64,000 bases of DNA from the NCBI RefSeq assembly GCF_030538495.1, contig NZ_JAUNTW010000007.1:100583-164582 (forward strand), in the 5' to 3' direction. Of the stretch, positions 16,601 through 26,234 are shown piece after piece. How positions within the stretch are numbered: the stretch's first letter is position 1; each line of letters opens with the position of its first letter. A program made the position numbers and the translations under genes. This DNA comes from Paracoccus sp. (in: a-proteobacteria) (lineage in GTDB: Bacteria; Pseudomonadota; Alphaproteobacteria; Rhodobacterales; Rhodobacteraceae). The notes under the pieces are model-generated. The model saw only the letters and a program-made list of their open reading frames with translations. It ran no database searches and was not told the DNA's origin.

Positions 16601-17300
16601 CACCTTGCGGCTGCAATTGCCGCTGATTCAGGCCGCGCAGGCGCAAAAGCATGTGACGGTGAATGAATCGCTGATGCGGTTGGATGGGATGGTGAATCTG
16701 GTCCTGAACAGCGTCACGGTGACGGCTCCGCCCGATGGCGTGATCGACGGGCAATGCTGGGCGGTGCCGGTAGGCGCGTCGGGCGATTGGTCGGGCAAGG
16801 CCGGTCAGATCGCGATTGGCAGCAATGGCGGCTGGGCGTATCTGGCCCCGCAGCCGGGGATGCGGGCGTTCATCGCGGATCAGGGCGTCGGTGCGATTTT
16901 CGACGGTGCGGATTGGGCCATCGGCGCGCTGACGCTGGGGCAGGGCGGTTCGGGCATGATCGCCGCATTGGCCGAAGGCGATGTGACCATCACCCCCGGT
17001 GCGACGGTCCGAACGGGCGTGATGATCCCGGCGGGGGCCATGGTGATCGGCGCGGTTGCGCGCGTCACCACGGCGATCACCGGCAGCGCCGCCACCTGGC
17101 GGATGGGGACAGAGGACGGCACCGACCGGTTCGGCAACGGTCTGGGCAAGGCGCGTCAGTCTTGGGCGCGGGGGATGCTGGGCAGTCCGATGACCTATTA
17201 CGCGCCCTCTGAGCTGATCCTGACGGCCGAGGGTGGCACATTTACCGCCGGTCAGGTCAAGGTCGCCGTGCATTGGTGGGAGATGCGTTTGCCGCAATAA
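16590..17300 (+). CDS. DUF2793 tail-fibre-like protein at the end of the GTA cluster
   Basis: 236 residues from ATG 16590, behind AAAGGAGAG; it overlaps the end of g15 by 11 bases. It belongs to DUF2793, whose N-terminal module (LPLIQAAQAQKHVTVNESL, then a WAVPVGASGDWSGKAGQIA strand) is shared with the RcGTA tail-fibre protein, which is encoded away from the main cluster in R. capsulatus. The C-terminal about 110 residues resemble a beta-rich fibre head. The in-cluster position and overlap suggest it is a structural part of this GTA, probably receptor-binding. Confidence 0.8.
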   Translation: MSNDTLRLQLPLIQAAQAQKHVTVNESLMRLDGMVNLVLNSVTVTAPPDGVIDGQCWAVPVGASGDWSGKAGQIAIGSNGGWAYLAPQPGMRAFIADQGVGAIFDGADWAIGALTLGQGGSGMIAALAEGDVTITPGATVRTGVMIPAGAMVIGAVARVTTAITGSAATWRMGTEDGTDRFGNGLGKARQSWARGMLGSPMTYYAPSELILTAEGGTFTAGQVKVAVHWWEMRLPQ

Positions 17301-17319
17301 CGCATCGCAATAACGCCCG

Positions 17320-17380
17320 GCCCGCCCTTGCTTTTGTTTCCTTGGGTGATCAGATACAACACCCGAAAGCATGGGCGGGC
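17320..17380 (+). promoter_or_regulatory. Structured leader between the GTA cluster and cysE
   Basis: A 12-base inverted repeat with one mismatch, GCCCGCCCTTGC (17320-17331) and GCATGGGCGGGC (17369-17380), encloses GGGTG (17344-17348) and CACCC (17360-17364). The nested stem-loop ends six bases before the cysE ATG. It may be a GTA terminator, a cysE translation control element, or both; TTTTGTTT follows the first arm. No known riboswitch class is recognised. Confidence 0.45.
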
Positions 17381-17386
17381 AGATTT

Positions 17387-18214
17387 ATGAATATGCAACA
17401 TTCCGGCAAACAAAACCTGACGACGGACCGCGATTCCGTCTGGGCGCAACTGTGCGCCGAGGCGCGGGCCGCCGTCGCGGATGAACCGTTGTTGGGCGCG
17501 CTGATCCATGCCGGTTTGCTGCATCACCGCAGCCTTGAGGCGGCGCTCGCCTATCGTTTCTCGCTGAAACTGGCATCAGGGGAAATGAGCGAACAGATCC
17601 TGCGCGAATTGGCGGATGAAGCGTATTCGACCGCGCCAGACTTGGGCAATGCTGCGCGGGCGGATTTGCTGGCCGTGTATGACCGCGACCCGGCCACGCA
17701 TCGGCTGCTGCAACCCGTTTTGTTTTTCAAAGGGTTTCAGGCGTTGCAGGCGTATCGTATGGCGCATTGGCTGTGGCGTCAGGGGCGCGCGGATATGGCC
17801 TATTTCGTGCAGATGCGCTGTTCCGAGGCGTTCGGCGTGGACATTCACCCCGCGGCGAAAATCGGCACGGGCGTGATGATCGACCATGCCCATTCGATTG
17901 TGATTGGTGAAACCGCGACGGTTGGCAATGACGTGTCGATGCTGCATTCCGTCACGCTGGGCGGCACCGGCAAAGAGGACGGCGACCGCCACCCGAAAAT
18001 CGGCGACGGCGTGTTGATTGGTGCCGGGGCCAAGGTGCTGGGCAACATCCATGTCGGCCATCATTCCCGCATCGCCGCCGGTTCGGTGGTTCTGCATGAC
18101 GTGCCGCCCTGCAAAACCGTGGCGGGCGTTCCCGCGCGCGTCATCGGAGACGCGGGCTGTGATGAGCCGTCGCAGGCCATGGATCAGATTCTGGGGATTG
18201 GGGATTACGGTTAA
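17387..18214 (+). CDS. cysE: Serine O-acetyltransferase
   Basis: 275 residues from ATG 17387. It acetylates serine for cysteine synthesis. The N-terminal helical domain (about 1-145) is followed by left-handed beta-helix hexapeptide repeats. Catalytic residues are visible as D166-H167 (MIDHAHS) and H202 (GDRHPK). The C-terminal tail, which in family members docks to cysteine synthase, ends [10 protein letters not shown]. It stands alone after the GTA cluster. The stop codon shares bases with the convergent pyrD stop. Confidence 0.93.
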   Translation: MNMQHSGKQNLTTDRDSVWAQLCAEARAAVADEPLLGALIHAGLLHHRSLEAALAYRFSLKLASGEMSEQILRELADEAYSTAPDLGNAARADLLAVYDRDPATHRLLQPVLFFKGFQALQAYRMAHWLWRQGRADMAYFVQMRCSEAFGVDIHPAAKIGTGVMIDHAHSIVIGETATVGNDVSMLHSVTLGGTGKEDGDRHPKIGDGVLIGAGAKVLGNIHVGHHSRIAAGSVVLHDVPPCKTVAGVPARVIGDAGCDEPSQAMDQILGIGDYG

Positions 18215-19269
18215 TCCCAATCCGCCACGCCGCTGCCGGTCAGTTCGGGCAGCGTGATCCGGTCGCGCGCCAGCCGGTCGTCCAATTCGCGGGCGATCCG
18301 CGCGGCCAGCGAAAAACCCTGATAAATCAAGGCCGAATAAATCTGGATTGCGCTTGCACCCGCGCGCAGGCGTTGCCATGCGTCATCGGTGGTGCTGATG
18401 CCGCCCACGCCGATGATCGGCACATCCCCCCCCGTTTTCCGATAGAGCCGCGCCAGAACACGCGCGGATTTCTGCGTCAAAGGACGCCCGGACAGACCGC
18501 CGGTTTCCCCCTGATGCGCGCTGACCAGACCGTCGCGCGACAGGGTGGTGTTGGTCGCAATCACTCCATCAATCCCCGATCCGCGCACGACCGCCGCAAC
18601 GTCCGCGATTTCCGCATCGGTCAAATCCGGCGCGATTTTCACAAAGACCGGGCGGTGTTCGGGCAGACCGTCGCGCGCATCCAGCACGCGCGCCAGCAAT
18701 GCGGCCAATGCATCCGCGCCCTGCAAATCGCGCAGCTTTTCGGTGTTGGGCGATGACACATTCACCGTCAGAAAATCGGCCACCGGCCCCGCGCGGCGCA
18801 TGACGATGGCGAAATCCTCGGCCCGGTCGGCGCTGTCTTTGTTCGCGCCGATATTCAGCCCCACCGGGATGCCGTCCGGGCGCTGCGCCAGACGGTCAGC
18901 AATCGCATCAACGCCCTGATTGTTAAAGCCAAAGCGGTTGATGATCGCCTGATCTTCGGTCAGGCGGAACAGGCGCGGTTTGGGATTGCCGGGTTGCGGG
19001 CGGGGGGTGGCGGCGCCCACCTCGATGAATCCGAAACCGGCGCGCATCAGGGGCGCGACCACGCGGGCGTTTTTGTCATATCCCGCCGCCAGACCGACCG
19101 GATTCGGCAGGTCCAGCCCCGCCACCGTGACCGCTAACCGATCCGAGGTGACCGGCCCCCCGGCCAGAGGCACCAGCCCGCGTTGCAGCGCGGCAATCGA
19201 CAGATCATGCGCGGTTTCCGGGTCCAGACGGTGCAGCGCGGCCACGCCAAGGCGTTCAATCGGTTTCAT
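18211..19269 (-). CDS. pyrD: Dihydroorotate dehydrogenase (quinone), class 2
   Basis: 352 residues. It is the membrane-associated, FMN-dependent enzyme that oxidises dihydroorotate with quinone in pyrimidine synthesis. An N-terminal amphipathic extension ([21 protein letters not shown]) marks class 2. Core motifs are the NRFGFNNQG loop, [14 protein letters not shown] with the catalytic serine, and IGVGGI near the FMN phosphate. The start overlaps the stop of the DUF952 gene, so the two form an operon. Confidence 0.95.
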   Translation of the reverse strand: MKPIERLGVAALHRLDPETAHDLSIAALQRGLVPLAGGPVTSDRLAVTVAGLDLPNPVGLAAGYDKNARVVAPLMRAGFGFIEVGAATPRPQPGNPKPRLFRLTEDQAIINRFGFNNQGVDAIADRLAQRPDGIPVGLNIGANKDSADRAEDFAIVMRRAGPVADFLTVNVSSPNTEKLRDLQGADALAALLARVLDARDGLPEHRPVFVKIAPDLTDAEIADVAAVVRGSGIDGVIATNTTLSRDGLVSAHQGETGGLSGRPLTQKSARVLARLYRKTGGDVPIIGVGGISTTDDAWQRLRAGASAIQIYSALIYQGFSLAARIARELDDRLARDRITLPELTGSGVADWD

Positions 19270-19598
19270 TCCAATTCCTTAATATCATGGCCGTTTTCGG
19301 TGCGCGGCACGTCGCGCGCCCACAGCACATCATCCATCCGCAACGCACGATAGAGATGCGGGAACAGATCGCCGCCGCGCGAGGGTTCCCATTGCAACGC
19401 CTCCATCCCGTCGGCTTCGCAGGCCAGCAGGATCACATCCCCGTCACCTGCGAAATGTTTGGACAGAGTAACGGGCAGTTGCGCGGCGGTTGAAAAATGG
19501 ACGAACCCATCGGCCACATCCACAGGCGCGCCGTCTGTTGCGCCCTGTTCCTGCAAATGCGCCCATTCCGCGGGGCGAAGGATTTTGTAAATCAGCAT
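19266..19598 (-). CDS. DUF952 family protein
   Basis: 110 residues from the ATG at 19598. DUF952 is a small cytosolic family resembling ADP-ribosyltransferase-like folds, of unproven function. Family motifs: MLIYKIL at the start, [16 protein letters not shown] in the middle and FPHLYRAL near the end. A longer in-frame start exists upstream but would add a stretch without conservation. It is translationally coupled to pyrD by an ATGA overlap. Confidence 0.8.
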   Translation of the reverse strand: MLIYKILRPAEWAHLQEQGATDGAPVDVADGFVHFSTAAQLPVTLSKHFAGDGDVILLACEADGMEALQWEPSRGGDLFPHLYRALRMDDVLWARDVPRTENGHDIKELE

Positions 19599-19745
19599 AG
19601 CCGCATTTGCCGCCTGTTCCCCCCCGTGGTCAAGACCCGTCACCGCCCCGTCACAAACCAATGTCATTCATGGACCCCGCAAGTATTTGACTGGGCGGGG
19701 GTGGTCCGCCACTCTGGCCCGGTCAAGGTCAGGAAAGGATTATCC

Positions 19746-21347
19746 ATGAACACCCGCCTTTTTGCTGCGGCATCCGTGTTGGCGTTGTGCGCCGGTGGCG
19801 TGCAGGCTGAAACCGTGCTGCATATTCTGCACACCAACGATCTGCACAGCCGGATCGAACCGATCAATCAATATGACAGCACCTGTGATCAGGACACCCG
19901 CGCCAAGGGCGAATGTTTCGGCGGTGTGGCCCGCGTCGCCCATAAAATCAACGAATTGCGCGACCAGATTCGTGCCGATGGCGGGCATGTGATCGTGCTG
20001 GATGCGGGCGATCAGTATCAGGGCAGCCTGTTTTACACCACCTATAAGGGCAAAGACGTGGCCGAGTTCATGACCGCCATCGGTTATGACGCCATGGCGA
20101 TTGGCAATCACGAATTTGACGATGGCCCCGAAGGTCTGCTGACTCTGATCGACGGCGTGGATTTCCCGGTTCTGTCCAGCAATATCGACGTGTCGCAGTC
20201 GAATATTCTGGCGGGCAAAGTGTCGAAACACACCGTCATCGACCTGGGCGATACCAAGGTGGGGATCGTGTCCGCGCTTGCCATGGACACGCCCGAAACT
20301 GCGTCGCCCGGCCCGAATGTGATCTTTCAGGATGACATCGACAGCCTGCGCGCGGCGGTGCAGGATCTGACCGATCAGGGCGTGACGAAAATCATCGCGC
20401 TGACGCATACGGGTTATCTGCGCGATCAGGATTTCGCCGCGCAGGTGCCGGGGCTGGATGCGGTCGTTGGCGGCCACTCGCACAGCCTGTTGGGCGATAT
20501 GGAGGGCGCGGTCGGTGCCTATCCGACCATGGTTGCGGGCGCGGATGGGCGCGATGTGCCGGTGGTGCAGGCCTATGCCTATTCCAAATATCTGGGCCAT
20601 CTGACCCTGACCTTTGACGATGCGGGCCATGTCACCGCCGCGTCGGGTCAGCCGATCCTGCTGGATAATTCCATCCCCGAAGATGAAACAATCGCCGCCC
20701 GCGTCGTCGAAATGTCCGCCCCGATCGAAGAACTGCGTCAAACCGTCGTCGCGACCGCGAATGCGCCGATTGACGGCGACCGCGCGAATTGCCGCGCGCG
20801 TGAATGTGAAATGGGCAATCTGGTGGCCGATGCCATGCTGGACCGCGTGCGCGAACAGGGGATTCAGATCGCCATTCAGAACGGCGGCGGTCTGCGCGCC
20901 TCCATCGACGCGGGCGAGGTGACGATGGGCGAGGTGTATACCGTCCTGCCGTTCCAGAACACGCTGGCGACGTTCATGTTGCCCGGTGCCGATGTGATCG
21001 CCGCCTTGGAAAACGGCGCCAGCCGGTATGACGAAGGCGCGGGCCGGTTCGCGCAGGTCGCGGGTCTGCAATACACCATTGATCCGGCAGCGGAATCCGG
21101 CGCGCGGATCAGCGATGTGCGCGTGATGAAAGACGGCGAATGGACCGATCTTGACCCCGCCGCGACCTATGGCGTGGTGTCGAACAATTACATGCGTCAG
21201 GGCGGCGACGGTTACGGCGTGTTTGCGCAGAACGGCACCCAAGCCTATGATTTCGGCCCCGATCTGGCCGAGGTGTTGGCCGATTATCTGGCCGCCCAAG
21301 CCCAAGGGTATACCCCCGAACTGGATGGTCGCATCACGGTTCGTTAA
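19746..21347 (+). CDS. Secreted 5'-nucleotidase / metallophosphatase
   Basis: 533 residues from ATG 19746 behind AGGAAAGG. The signal peptide is about residues 1-21 (cleavage after VQA). The N-terminal metallophosphatase domain shows HTNDLHS, DAGDQYQGS, GNHEFDDG, THTGY and GGHSHS, which bind two metals. The C-terminal 5'-nucleotidase domain has NGGGLRASIDAG and VSNNYMRQGGDGY. It probably hydrolyses nucleotides in the periplasm for phosphate and nucleoside salvage. Similar to UshA, but assignment to a specific substrate is not possible. Confidence 0.9.
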   Translation: MNTRLFAAASVLALCAGGVQAETVLHILHTNDLHSRIEPINQYDSTCDQDTRAKGECFGGVARVAHKINELRDQIRADGGHVIVLDAGDQYQGSLFYTTYKGKDVAEFMTAIGYDAMAIGNHEFDDGPEGLLTLIDGVDFPVLSSNIDVSQSNILAGKVSKHTVIDLGDTKVGIVSALAMDTPETASPGPNVIFQDDIDSLRAAVQDLTDQGVTKIIALTHTGYLRDQDFAAQVPGLDAVVGGHSHSLLGDMEGAVGAYPTMVAGADGRDVPVVQAYAYSKYLGHLTLTFDDAGHVTAASGQPILLDNSIPEDETIAARVVEMSAPIEELRQTVVATANAPIDGDRANCRARECEMGNLVADAMLDRVREQGIQIAIQNGGGLRASIDAGEVTMGEVYTVLPFQNTLATFMLPGADVIAALENGASRYDEGAGRFAQVAGLQYTIDPAAESGARISDVRVMKDGEWTDLDPAATYGVVSNNYMRQGGDGYGVFAQNGTQAYDFGPDLAEVLADYLAAQAQGYTPELDGRITVR

Positions 21348-21354
21348 CGAACAT

Positions 21355-21390
21355 CGCCCGCCCCCTGAGACCCGGGGCGGGCGTTTTTTT
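21355..21390. terminator. Intrinsic terminator between nucleotidase and aroA
   Basis: Perfect arms CGCCCGCCCC (21355-21364) and GGGGCGGGCG (21374-21383), a nine-base loop, then seven T residues. It serves the + strand gene and may also end the convergent aroA transcript. Confidence 0.9.
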
Positions 21391-22648
21391 ATGCCCGCGT
21401 CAGCGTGACGCCCAACCCCGCCAGATCATCCCAATACAACGGATAGGTTTTCGCCGTGCATCCCGGATCCAAAATGGTGATGCCGTGGATCCGCAGACCG
21501 GCGAGCGCAAAGCTCATCGCGATACGGTGGTCGGAATAGGTGGTGATCAGTGTGGGCAGCGTTTGCCCCGACAGCGACGGGTCGGCGTGAACGATCAGAT
21601 CGTCGCCATCCTCGGTCGCCAGTCCGGGGCGGATGCGGTTTAATTCGGTGGACAGCGCCGATACGCGGTCACATTCCTTAACCCTCAGATTGGCGATGCC
21701 GGTGAAGCGAACCGGCGTGGCGTTGAACGCCGCCATCACGGCCAGCGTCGGAATGGCGTCCTGCATCTGCGCGCCGTTGATCTGGCCGGGCATGTTCGGG
21801 AATTGCTGGATCACATGCCACGCCTGCGCATCAGGCTGCGACATGGCCGTGGGGTCAACGCCCAGATCAATCGCGCCACCCGTCAGCCGTTCGATCCCCC
21901 ACAGATAGGTCGCCGCCGACGCGTCCGGTTCCACGGCGTAATCGCGCGCGGTGTATCCGCCGGGATGCACCACCCAGCCATCGGCCACCACATCCACCCG
22001 CGCGCCAAAGTCACGCATGACCGCCAGCGTGATGTTGATATAACCCGCGCCGCCAATATCCGATTGCGGGACCGAGACATGCAGGGCCGCATCACCACAG
22101 GCCGCCGCCATCAGCACCGCCGAAATGAACTGGCTGGACAGCGATCCGTCGATTTCCACCCGATCCGCGCGGAACCCGCCGGTGCCGTGGATCGTGACGG
22201 GGGGGCAACCATTCGTGTCCTGCGCATGGACCCCCAGCGATTGCAGCGCGGCGGCCAGCGGGCCGATGGGGCGGCGCGCCATATGGTCGTCGCCCTGAAC
22301 AACCACGGTGCCATCCACCAGCCCCGCCGCCGCTGTCAGAAACCGCATCGCCGTGCCAGCATTGCCCAGAAACAGCGGTGCATCGGGCGCGCGCAATGTG
22401 CCGGTGCCGGTCACGACAACCGTCGTCGCGTCGGTCTGATCCACGCTCACGCCCATCTGACGCAGCGCCTGCGCCATATAGCGGGTGTCATCGCTGGACA
22501 GCGCGCCGGTGATCCGGCTGGTCCCGCGCGCCAAAGCCGCAATCAGCAAGGCGCGGTTCGTGATGGATTTCGACCCCGGCAGGGTCACAGCCCCGGTCAA
22601 GGCGCCCGCAGGCGGATGGATCAGAACGGAATCGGGGACGGGCTGCAT
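21389..22648 (-). CDS. aroA: 3-phosphoshikimate 1-carboxyvinyltransferase (EPSP synthase)
   Basis: 419 residues, cytosolic shikimate-pathway enzyme joining PEP to shikimate 3-phosphate. Both signature regions are present: LPGSKSITNRALLIAALA at 24-41 and FLGNAGTAMRFL near residue 95. The later SDHRIAMSFALAG and KTYPLYWDDL segments are also typical. Length (about 420) and motif wording fit the E. coli-like class I group. It lies close to the DAHP synthase gene, also of this pathway, but on the other strand. Confidence 0.95.
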   Translation of the reverse strand: MQPVPDSVLIHPPAGALTGAVTLPGSKSITNRALLIAALARGTSRITGALSSDDTRYMAQALRQMGVSVDQTDATTVVVTGTGTLRAPDAPLFLGNAGTAMRFLTAAAGLVDGTVVVQGDDHMARRPIGPLAAALQSLGVHAQDTNGCPPVTIHGTGGFRADRVEIDGSLSSQFISAVLMAAACGDAALHVSVPQSDIGGAGYINITLAVMRDFGARVDVVADGWVVHPGGYTARDYAVEPDASAATYLWGIERLTGGAIDLGVDPTAMSQPDAQAWHVIQQFPNMPGQINGAQMQDAIPTLAVMAAFNATPVRFTGIANLRVKECDRVSALSTELNRIRPGLATEDGDDLIVHADPSLSGQTLPTLITTYSDHRIAMSFALAGLRIHGITILDPGCTAKTYPLYWDDLAGLGVTLTRA

Positions 22649-22714
22649 GGCGTGACCTTTTGCGACAATCGCGCGATGATTAGCAAACCCGCCCGCCTTG
22701 CGCCAGTATGGGCG

Positions 22715-23332
22715 CTAACGCAGCGCCTGCATCGCATCGGCCAGATCATCGTCACCCCGCCGCCGCGCGCCGTCGATCACGCCCTGATAATCGCGGTCGT
22801 CGCGGTTCTGCGACAGCTTGGATTTCGCCAGAACCCGCGTCGGCGTGATGCGAAACGCGACAATCGCCGCCAGCATATCGTTCAGATAATCGGCGGGCGC
22901 GTCGGCCATGCGCCACGCCTGATCCCCATTGACGCGGCGTTCGTGAAGGCGGGTCAGCAAGGCGACCGCCGCGCGTTTGGCGTGGTCATTATGCTGCCAT
23001 GTGATCGCGCCGTGGATATGGACGGCGGTGTAATTCCACGTCGGCACCATGCGGTGATGTTCGGACTTGGATGGGTAATCATTGGCGGACACATAGCCAT
23101 CGACCCCGCGAAAAATCGCCAGCACCTCTGATCCGTCAGGCAAAATCCGGTGCAGGTCATTGGCGGCCGCGACATGGCCGATCAACGCCCCATCCGGCGC
23201 CGCGAACAGGGGGATGTGATTCGCCACCAGCCCCTGTTTGGTCTGCGCCACGATGCAGGCCAGCGGCGCGCCATCCATGATCGCCGCAATCTGCGCCGGG
23301 TCGGTTTCCTGAAAATGCGTCGGAATATACAT
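22715..23332 (-). CDS. FMN-binding PaiB-like protein
   Basis: 205 residues from ATG 23332. PaiB (FMN-binding negative transcriptional regulator) family with a split-barrel flavin-binding fold. Family-typical parts are MYIPTHF at the start, ANHIPL, HVAAANDLHR, VSANDYPSK and WNYTAVHIHG (the flavin/active-site region), then YQGVIDG near the end. In Bacillus PaiB affects sporulation and protease genes; the role in this group is unknown. It is divergent from the DAHP synthase gene with an 85-base gap. Confidence 0.85.
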   Translation of the reverse strand: MYIPTHFQETDPAQIAAIMDGAPLACIVAQTKQGLVANHIPLFAAPDGALIGHVAAANDLHRILPDGSEVLAIFRGVDGYVSANDYPSKSEHHRMVPTWNYTAVHIHGAITWQHNDHAKRAAVALLTRLHERRVNGDQAWRMADAPADYLNDMLAAIVAFRITPTRVLAKSKLSQNRDDRDYQGVIDGARRRGDDDLADAMQALR

Positions 23333-23417
23333 GCGCCCCCCGTTGGCCTGACCCTGCATCCTCTTTCCCTGACGGTTTTTCAAGGCTATACCAAGCCAAC
23401 TAAAAAAGGAGCGTAAG

Positions 23418-24791
23418 ATGACGCAGCACACCGCCCCGAAAAACTGGGATAAGGCCGGATGGCGCGCCCTGCCGCGCGTGCAGATGCCGGACTATACCGA
23501 TACCGCCGCGCTGAACGCGGTCGAGGATCAGTTGCGCCGCTATCCCCCGCTGGTTTTCGCCGGTGAGGTGCGCCGCCTGAAATCGCAACTGGCCGATGTC
23601 GCCGCGGGTCGCGGGTTCCTGTTGCAGGGCGGTGACTGCGCCGAAAGCTTTGCTGAATTCAGCGCCGACAACATCCGCGACACGTTTAAGGTGCTGTTGC
23701 AGATGGCCGTTGTCCTGACCTGGGGTGCGCAAATGCCGGTGGTCAAGGTCGGGCGCATGGCCGGTCAATTCGCCAAACCGCGCAGCGCGCCGACCGAAAC
23801 CGTGAACGGGGTGGAACTGCCCAGCTATCGCGGGGACATCATCAACGGCTTTGACTTCACGCCCGACGCGCGCATCCCGGACCCGCAGCGGATGCTGGCC
23901 GCCTATACGCAGGCGGCGGCGTCGCTGAACCTGCTGCGCGCTTTTTCGACCGGCGGTTATGCCGATATGCACCGCGTGCAAAGCTGGATTTCCGATTTCG
24001 CCGGGGGGGATGAGGCCGCGAAATACCGCGACATCGCCGACCGCATCGCGGATACGATGGCGTTTATGCAGGCGGCGGGTGTGACCTCGGACACGGCGCA
24101 GTCGCTGGGTAAGGTTGATTTCTATACCAGCCATGAAAGCCTGCTGCTGGAATACGAAGAAGCCTTGGCCCGGATCGACTCCACCACCGGCCTGCCGGTT
24201 GCGGGGTCGGGTCACATGATCTGGATCGGCGACCGCACCCGTCAGCCCGACGGCGCGCATGTCGAATTCTGCCGTGGTGTGCAAAACCCCATCGGTCTGA
24301 AATGCGGCCCCACCACCACGGCCGAGGATCTGCGCGTCCTGATGGCGAAACTGAACCCGGAAAACGAAGCGGGGCGTCTGACTCTGATCGCGCGGTTCGG
24401 GGCGGGCAAGGTGGGCGATCACCTGCCGCGCCTGATCCAGACCGTTCAGGCCGAAGGCGCAAATGTGCTGTGGTCCTGCGATCCGATGCATGGCAACACG
24501 GTGAAATCGGCGTCGGGGTATAAAACCCGCCCGTTTGATGATGTGCTGGCCGAAGTGCGTGATTTCTTTGCCATCCACACCGCCGAAGGAACGATCCCCG
24601 GCGGCGTGCATTTCGAAATGACGGGTCAGGACGTGACGGAATGCACCGGCGGCGTCCGCGACGTCAAAGACGAAGACCTGTCCGCCCGGTATCACACCGC
24701 CTGCGACCCGCGCCTGAACGCCAGCCAATCGCTGGAACTGGCGTTTTTGGTGGCCGAAGAACTGCGCAAACGCCGTCAGGCCGCTGCGTAA
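23418..24791 (+). CDS. 3-deoxy-7-phosphoheptulonate (DAHP) synthase, class II
   Basis: 457 residues. It is the first enzyme of aromatic amino acid synthesis, joining PEP and erythrose 4-phosphate. The plant/Mycobacterium-like class II is recognised from [30 protein letters not shown], the [12 protein letters not shown] region and [10 protein letters not shown]. The ATG follows AAAAAGGAGCG, a strong ribosome-binding site. It ends in a clear terminator and so is a single-gene unit. Confidence 0.95.
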   Translation: MTQHTAPKNWDKAGWRALPRVQMPDYTDTAALNAVEDQLRRYPPLVFAGEVRRLKSQLADVAAGRGFLLQGGDCAESFAEFSADNIRDTFKVLLQMAVVLTWGAQMPVVKVGRMAGQFAKPRSAPTETVNGVELPSYRGDIINGFDFTPDARIPDPQRMLAAYTQAAASLNLLRAFSTGGYADMHRVQSWISDFAGGDEAAKYRDIADRIADTMAFMQAAGVTSDTAQSLGKVDFYTSHESLLLEYEEALARIDSTTGLPVAGSGHMIWIGDRTRQPDGAHVEFCRGVQNPIGLKCGPTTTAEDLRVLMAKLNPENEAGRLTLIARFGAGKVGDHLPRLIQTVQAEGANVLWSCDPMHGNTVKSASGYKTRPFDDVLAEVRDFFAIHTAEGTIPGGVHFEMTGQDVTECTGGVRDVKDEDLSARYHTACDPRLNASQSLELAFLVAEELRKRRQAAA

Positions 24792-24797
24792 CATCAA

Positions 24798-24827
24798 ATC
24801 CCCCGGGTTGCGGCCCGGGGGATTTTT
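24798..24827 (+). terminator. Intrinsic terminator after DAHP synthase
   Basis: Arms ATCCCCCGGG (24798-24807) and CCCGGGGGAT (24814-24823) are followed by a T-run. It ends about 12 bases before the radical SAM gene, which therefore needs its own promoter or read-through. Confidence 0.88.
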
Positions 24828-24839
24828 CAGGAACGGTCT

Positions 24840-26222
24840 ATGTGGGTTGATCTGGATGTTGCCGTGGCGGACGCCACTAAGGACATGGCCGATGTCCCGC
24901 CGCTGGTTCACGCATTGGCGCGGTTTCTGACCGATGTGTCGATCTCGTTGGATACGGCGCTGTCTCTGACGGTCAAAGATTATGACCCCGATACCGGCCT
25001 GTTACGCTGGTTCGAACCCGACACGCACAGCCCTGCCGATTACCAGTTGCCCGACGATCTGCGTGCGCTGATCGCGCCGTTTATTGCGACCGGGGCGGCT
25101 GACGCGCCGCTGTTTACCTTTGGCCGCGATCCGGTCGATCCTGTGGCCGCTGCGGTTCTGGACGGGTTTCGCTGTAATGCGCATCTGTTTCACACCGCGC
25201 GGCCCATGACCGGCGCGGATGGCGCGCCGATGACGCGGCACTGTCTGGACCCATGGCGCTATGTCGAGTTTGGCAGCAACGGCAAAGCGCGCCCCTGTTG
25301 CCGCACGCCGTGGATGGTGGATGTGGCCAGCCATGACGCGCAGAATATCAGCCAATCGGGCGCGTTCCGGCGGGTGCGGCGGATGGTTGCGACGGGGCAT
25401 TTGCTGGACGAATGTCACAACTGCCACATTCGCCGTCGGAGCCCGGTGAATGTCGTGCGGCTTGATCTGCCGCCGAAGGTGGATGACCCGCAACCCACCA
25501 GCGAATTGCGGGTTGACGTGACGGGCCGGTGCAATCTGCGTTGCACCTATTGTCAGGTGACATCGCCGGGCTATGCGGGACGCGATATGGACGCCACCAC
25601 GCTGACCCACGCGCTGCGGCTGGTCCGGCAGATGCCGCGCGGCGCCGAGGTGCATGTGAACGGCCATGGCGAAACCACCTATCATCCGGCTTGGGTCGAT
25701 TTTTCCCGCGCGATTTTGCGCAGCGGCCACAAGCCTCAGATCATCACCAATCTGGCCAAGCGTTACAGCGATGATGAAATCGACACGCTGTCACGGTTCG
25801 GCGTCATTCAGATCAGCCTGGACAGCCACGACGACGCGATGATGCGCCGCATCCGCAAAGCGGTTGGCGTGGGCCGCGTGTTTGACAACATCGCCCGCAT
25901 CCGCGATGCCGCCCGCCAGAGCGGCGGGGGCGGGCCAAAAATCTCATTTTCGGTCGGGATTTATGATCCCTCGGTCTGGGTGCTGCCGGATTTCGCGCAG
26001 GAATTGGTGGCCCAAGGCGCGCAGTCGGTGACGTTCTGGAGCCTTGTTGAATATGATCACCAGACCCATGTTCGCGCGCTGTCGCGGCTGAGCCCGGATG
26101 AAACCGACCGCGCGCGCCGCATGATCGCCGAGGCCGCGCAGATTTTGAAAGCGAACCGCATCCGGGCGCATTTTGCCGGTGATTTTCTGGATAGGAACGG
26201 GGTGCCGTTGACCCCGCCGTGA
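24840..26222 (+). CDS. Radical SAM protein with N-terminal SPASM-like module
   Basis: 460 residues. The radical SAM signature is C231-x3-C235-x2-C238 (CNLRCTYC), followed by a normal partial TIM barrel (VHVNGHGETTYHP, IITNLAKR, ISLDSHDD). Unusually, a SPASM-like cysteine module lies before the core: C135 (HCLDPWRYVEF), C153-C154 (RPCC) and C192/C195 (ECHNC). After the core there are no further cysteines. SPASM modules bind auxiliary 4Fe-4S clusters and usually follow the barrel. No precursor-peptide gene or partner is seen nearby; a terminator precedes and a convergent Fur-type gene follows. Start chosen at ATG 24840. The substrate is unknown. Confidence 0.8.
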   Translation: MWVDLDVAVADATKDMADVPPLVHALARFLTDVSISLDTALSLTVKDYDPDTGLLRWFEPDTHSPADYQLPDDLRALIAPFIATGAADAPLFTFGRDPVDPVAAAVLDGFRCNAHLFHTARPMTGADGAPMTRHCLDPWRYVEFGSNGKARPCCRTPWMVDVASHDAQNISQSGAFRRVRRMVATGHLLDECHNCHIRRRSPVNVVRLDLPPKVDDPQPTSELRVDVTGRCNLRCTYCQVTSPGYAGRDMDATTLTHALRLVRQMPRGAEVHVNGHGETTYHPAWVDFSRAILRSGHKPQIITNLAKRYSDDEIDTLSRFGVIQISLDSHDDAMMRRIRKAVGVGRVFDNIARIRDAARQSGGGGPKISFSVGIYDPSVWVLPDFAQELVAQGAQSVTFWSLVEYDHQTHVRALSRLSPDETDRARRMIAEAAQILKANRIRAHFAGDFLDRNGVPLTPP

Positions 26223-26234
26223 CGCGCGGGGCGG

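Noticed and set aside
2431..17300. Prophage
   Set aside because: Head, tail and terminase genes are present, but integrase, repressor, replication and lysis genes are missing. Gene order and sizes match RcGTA gene by gene, so it is called a gene transfer agent.
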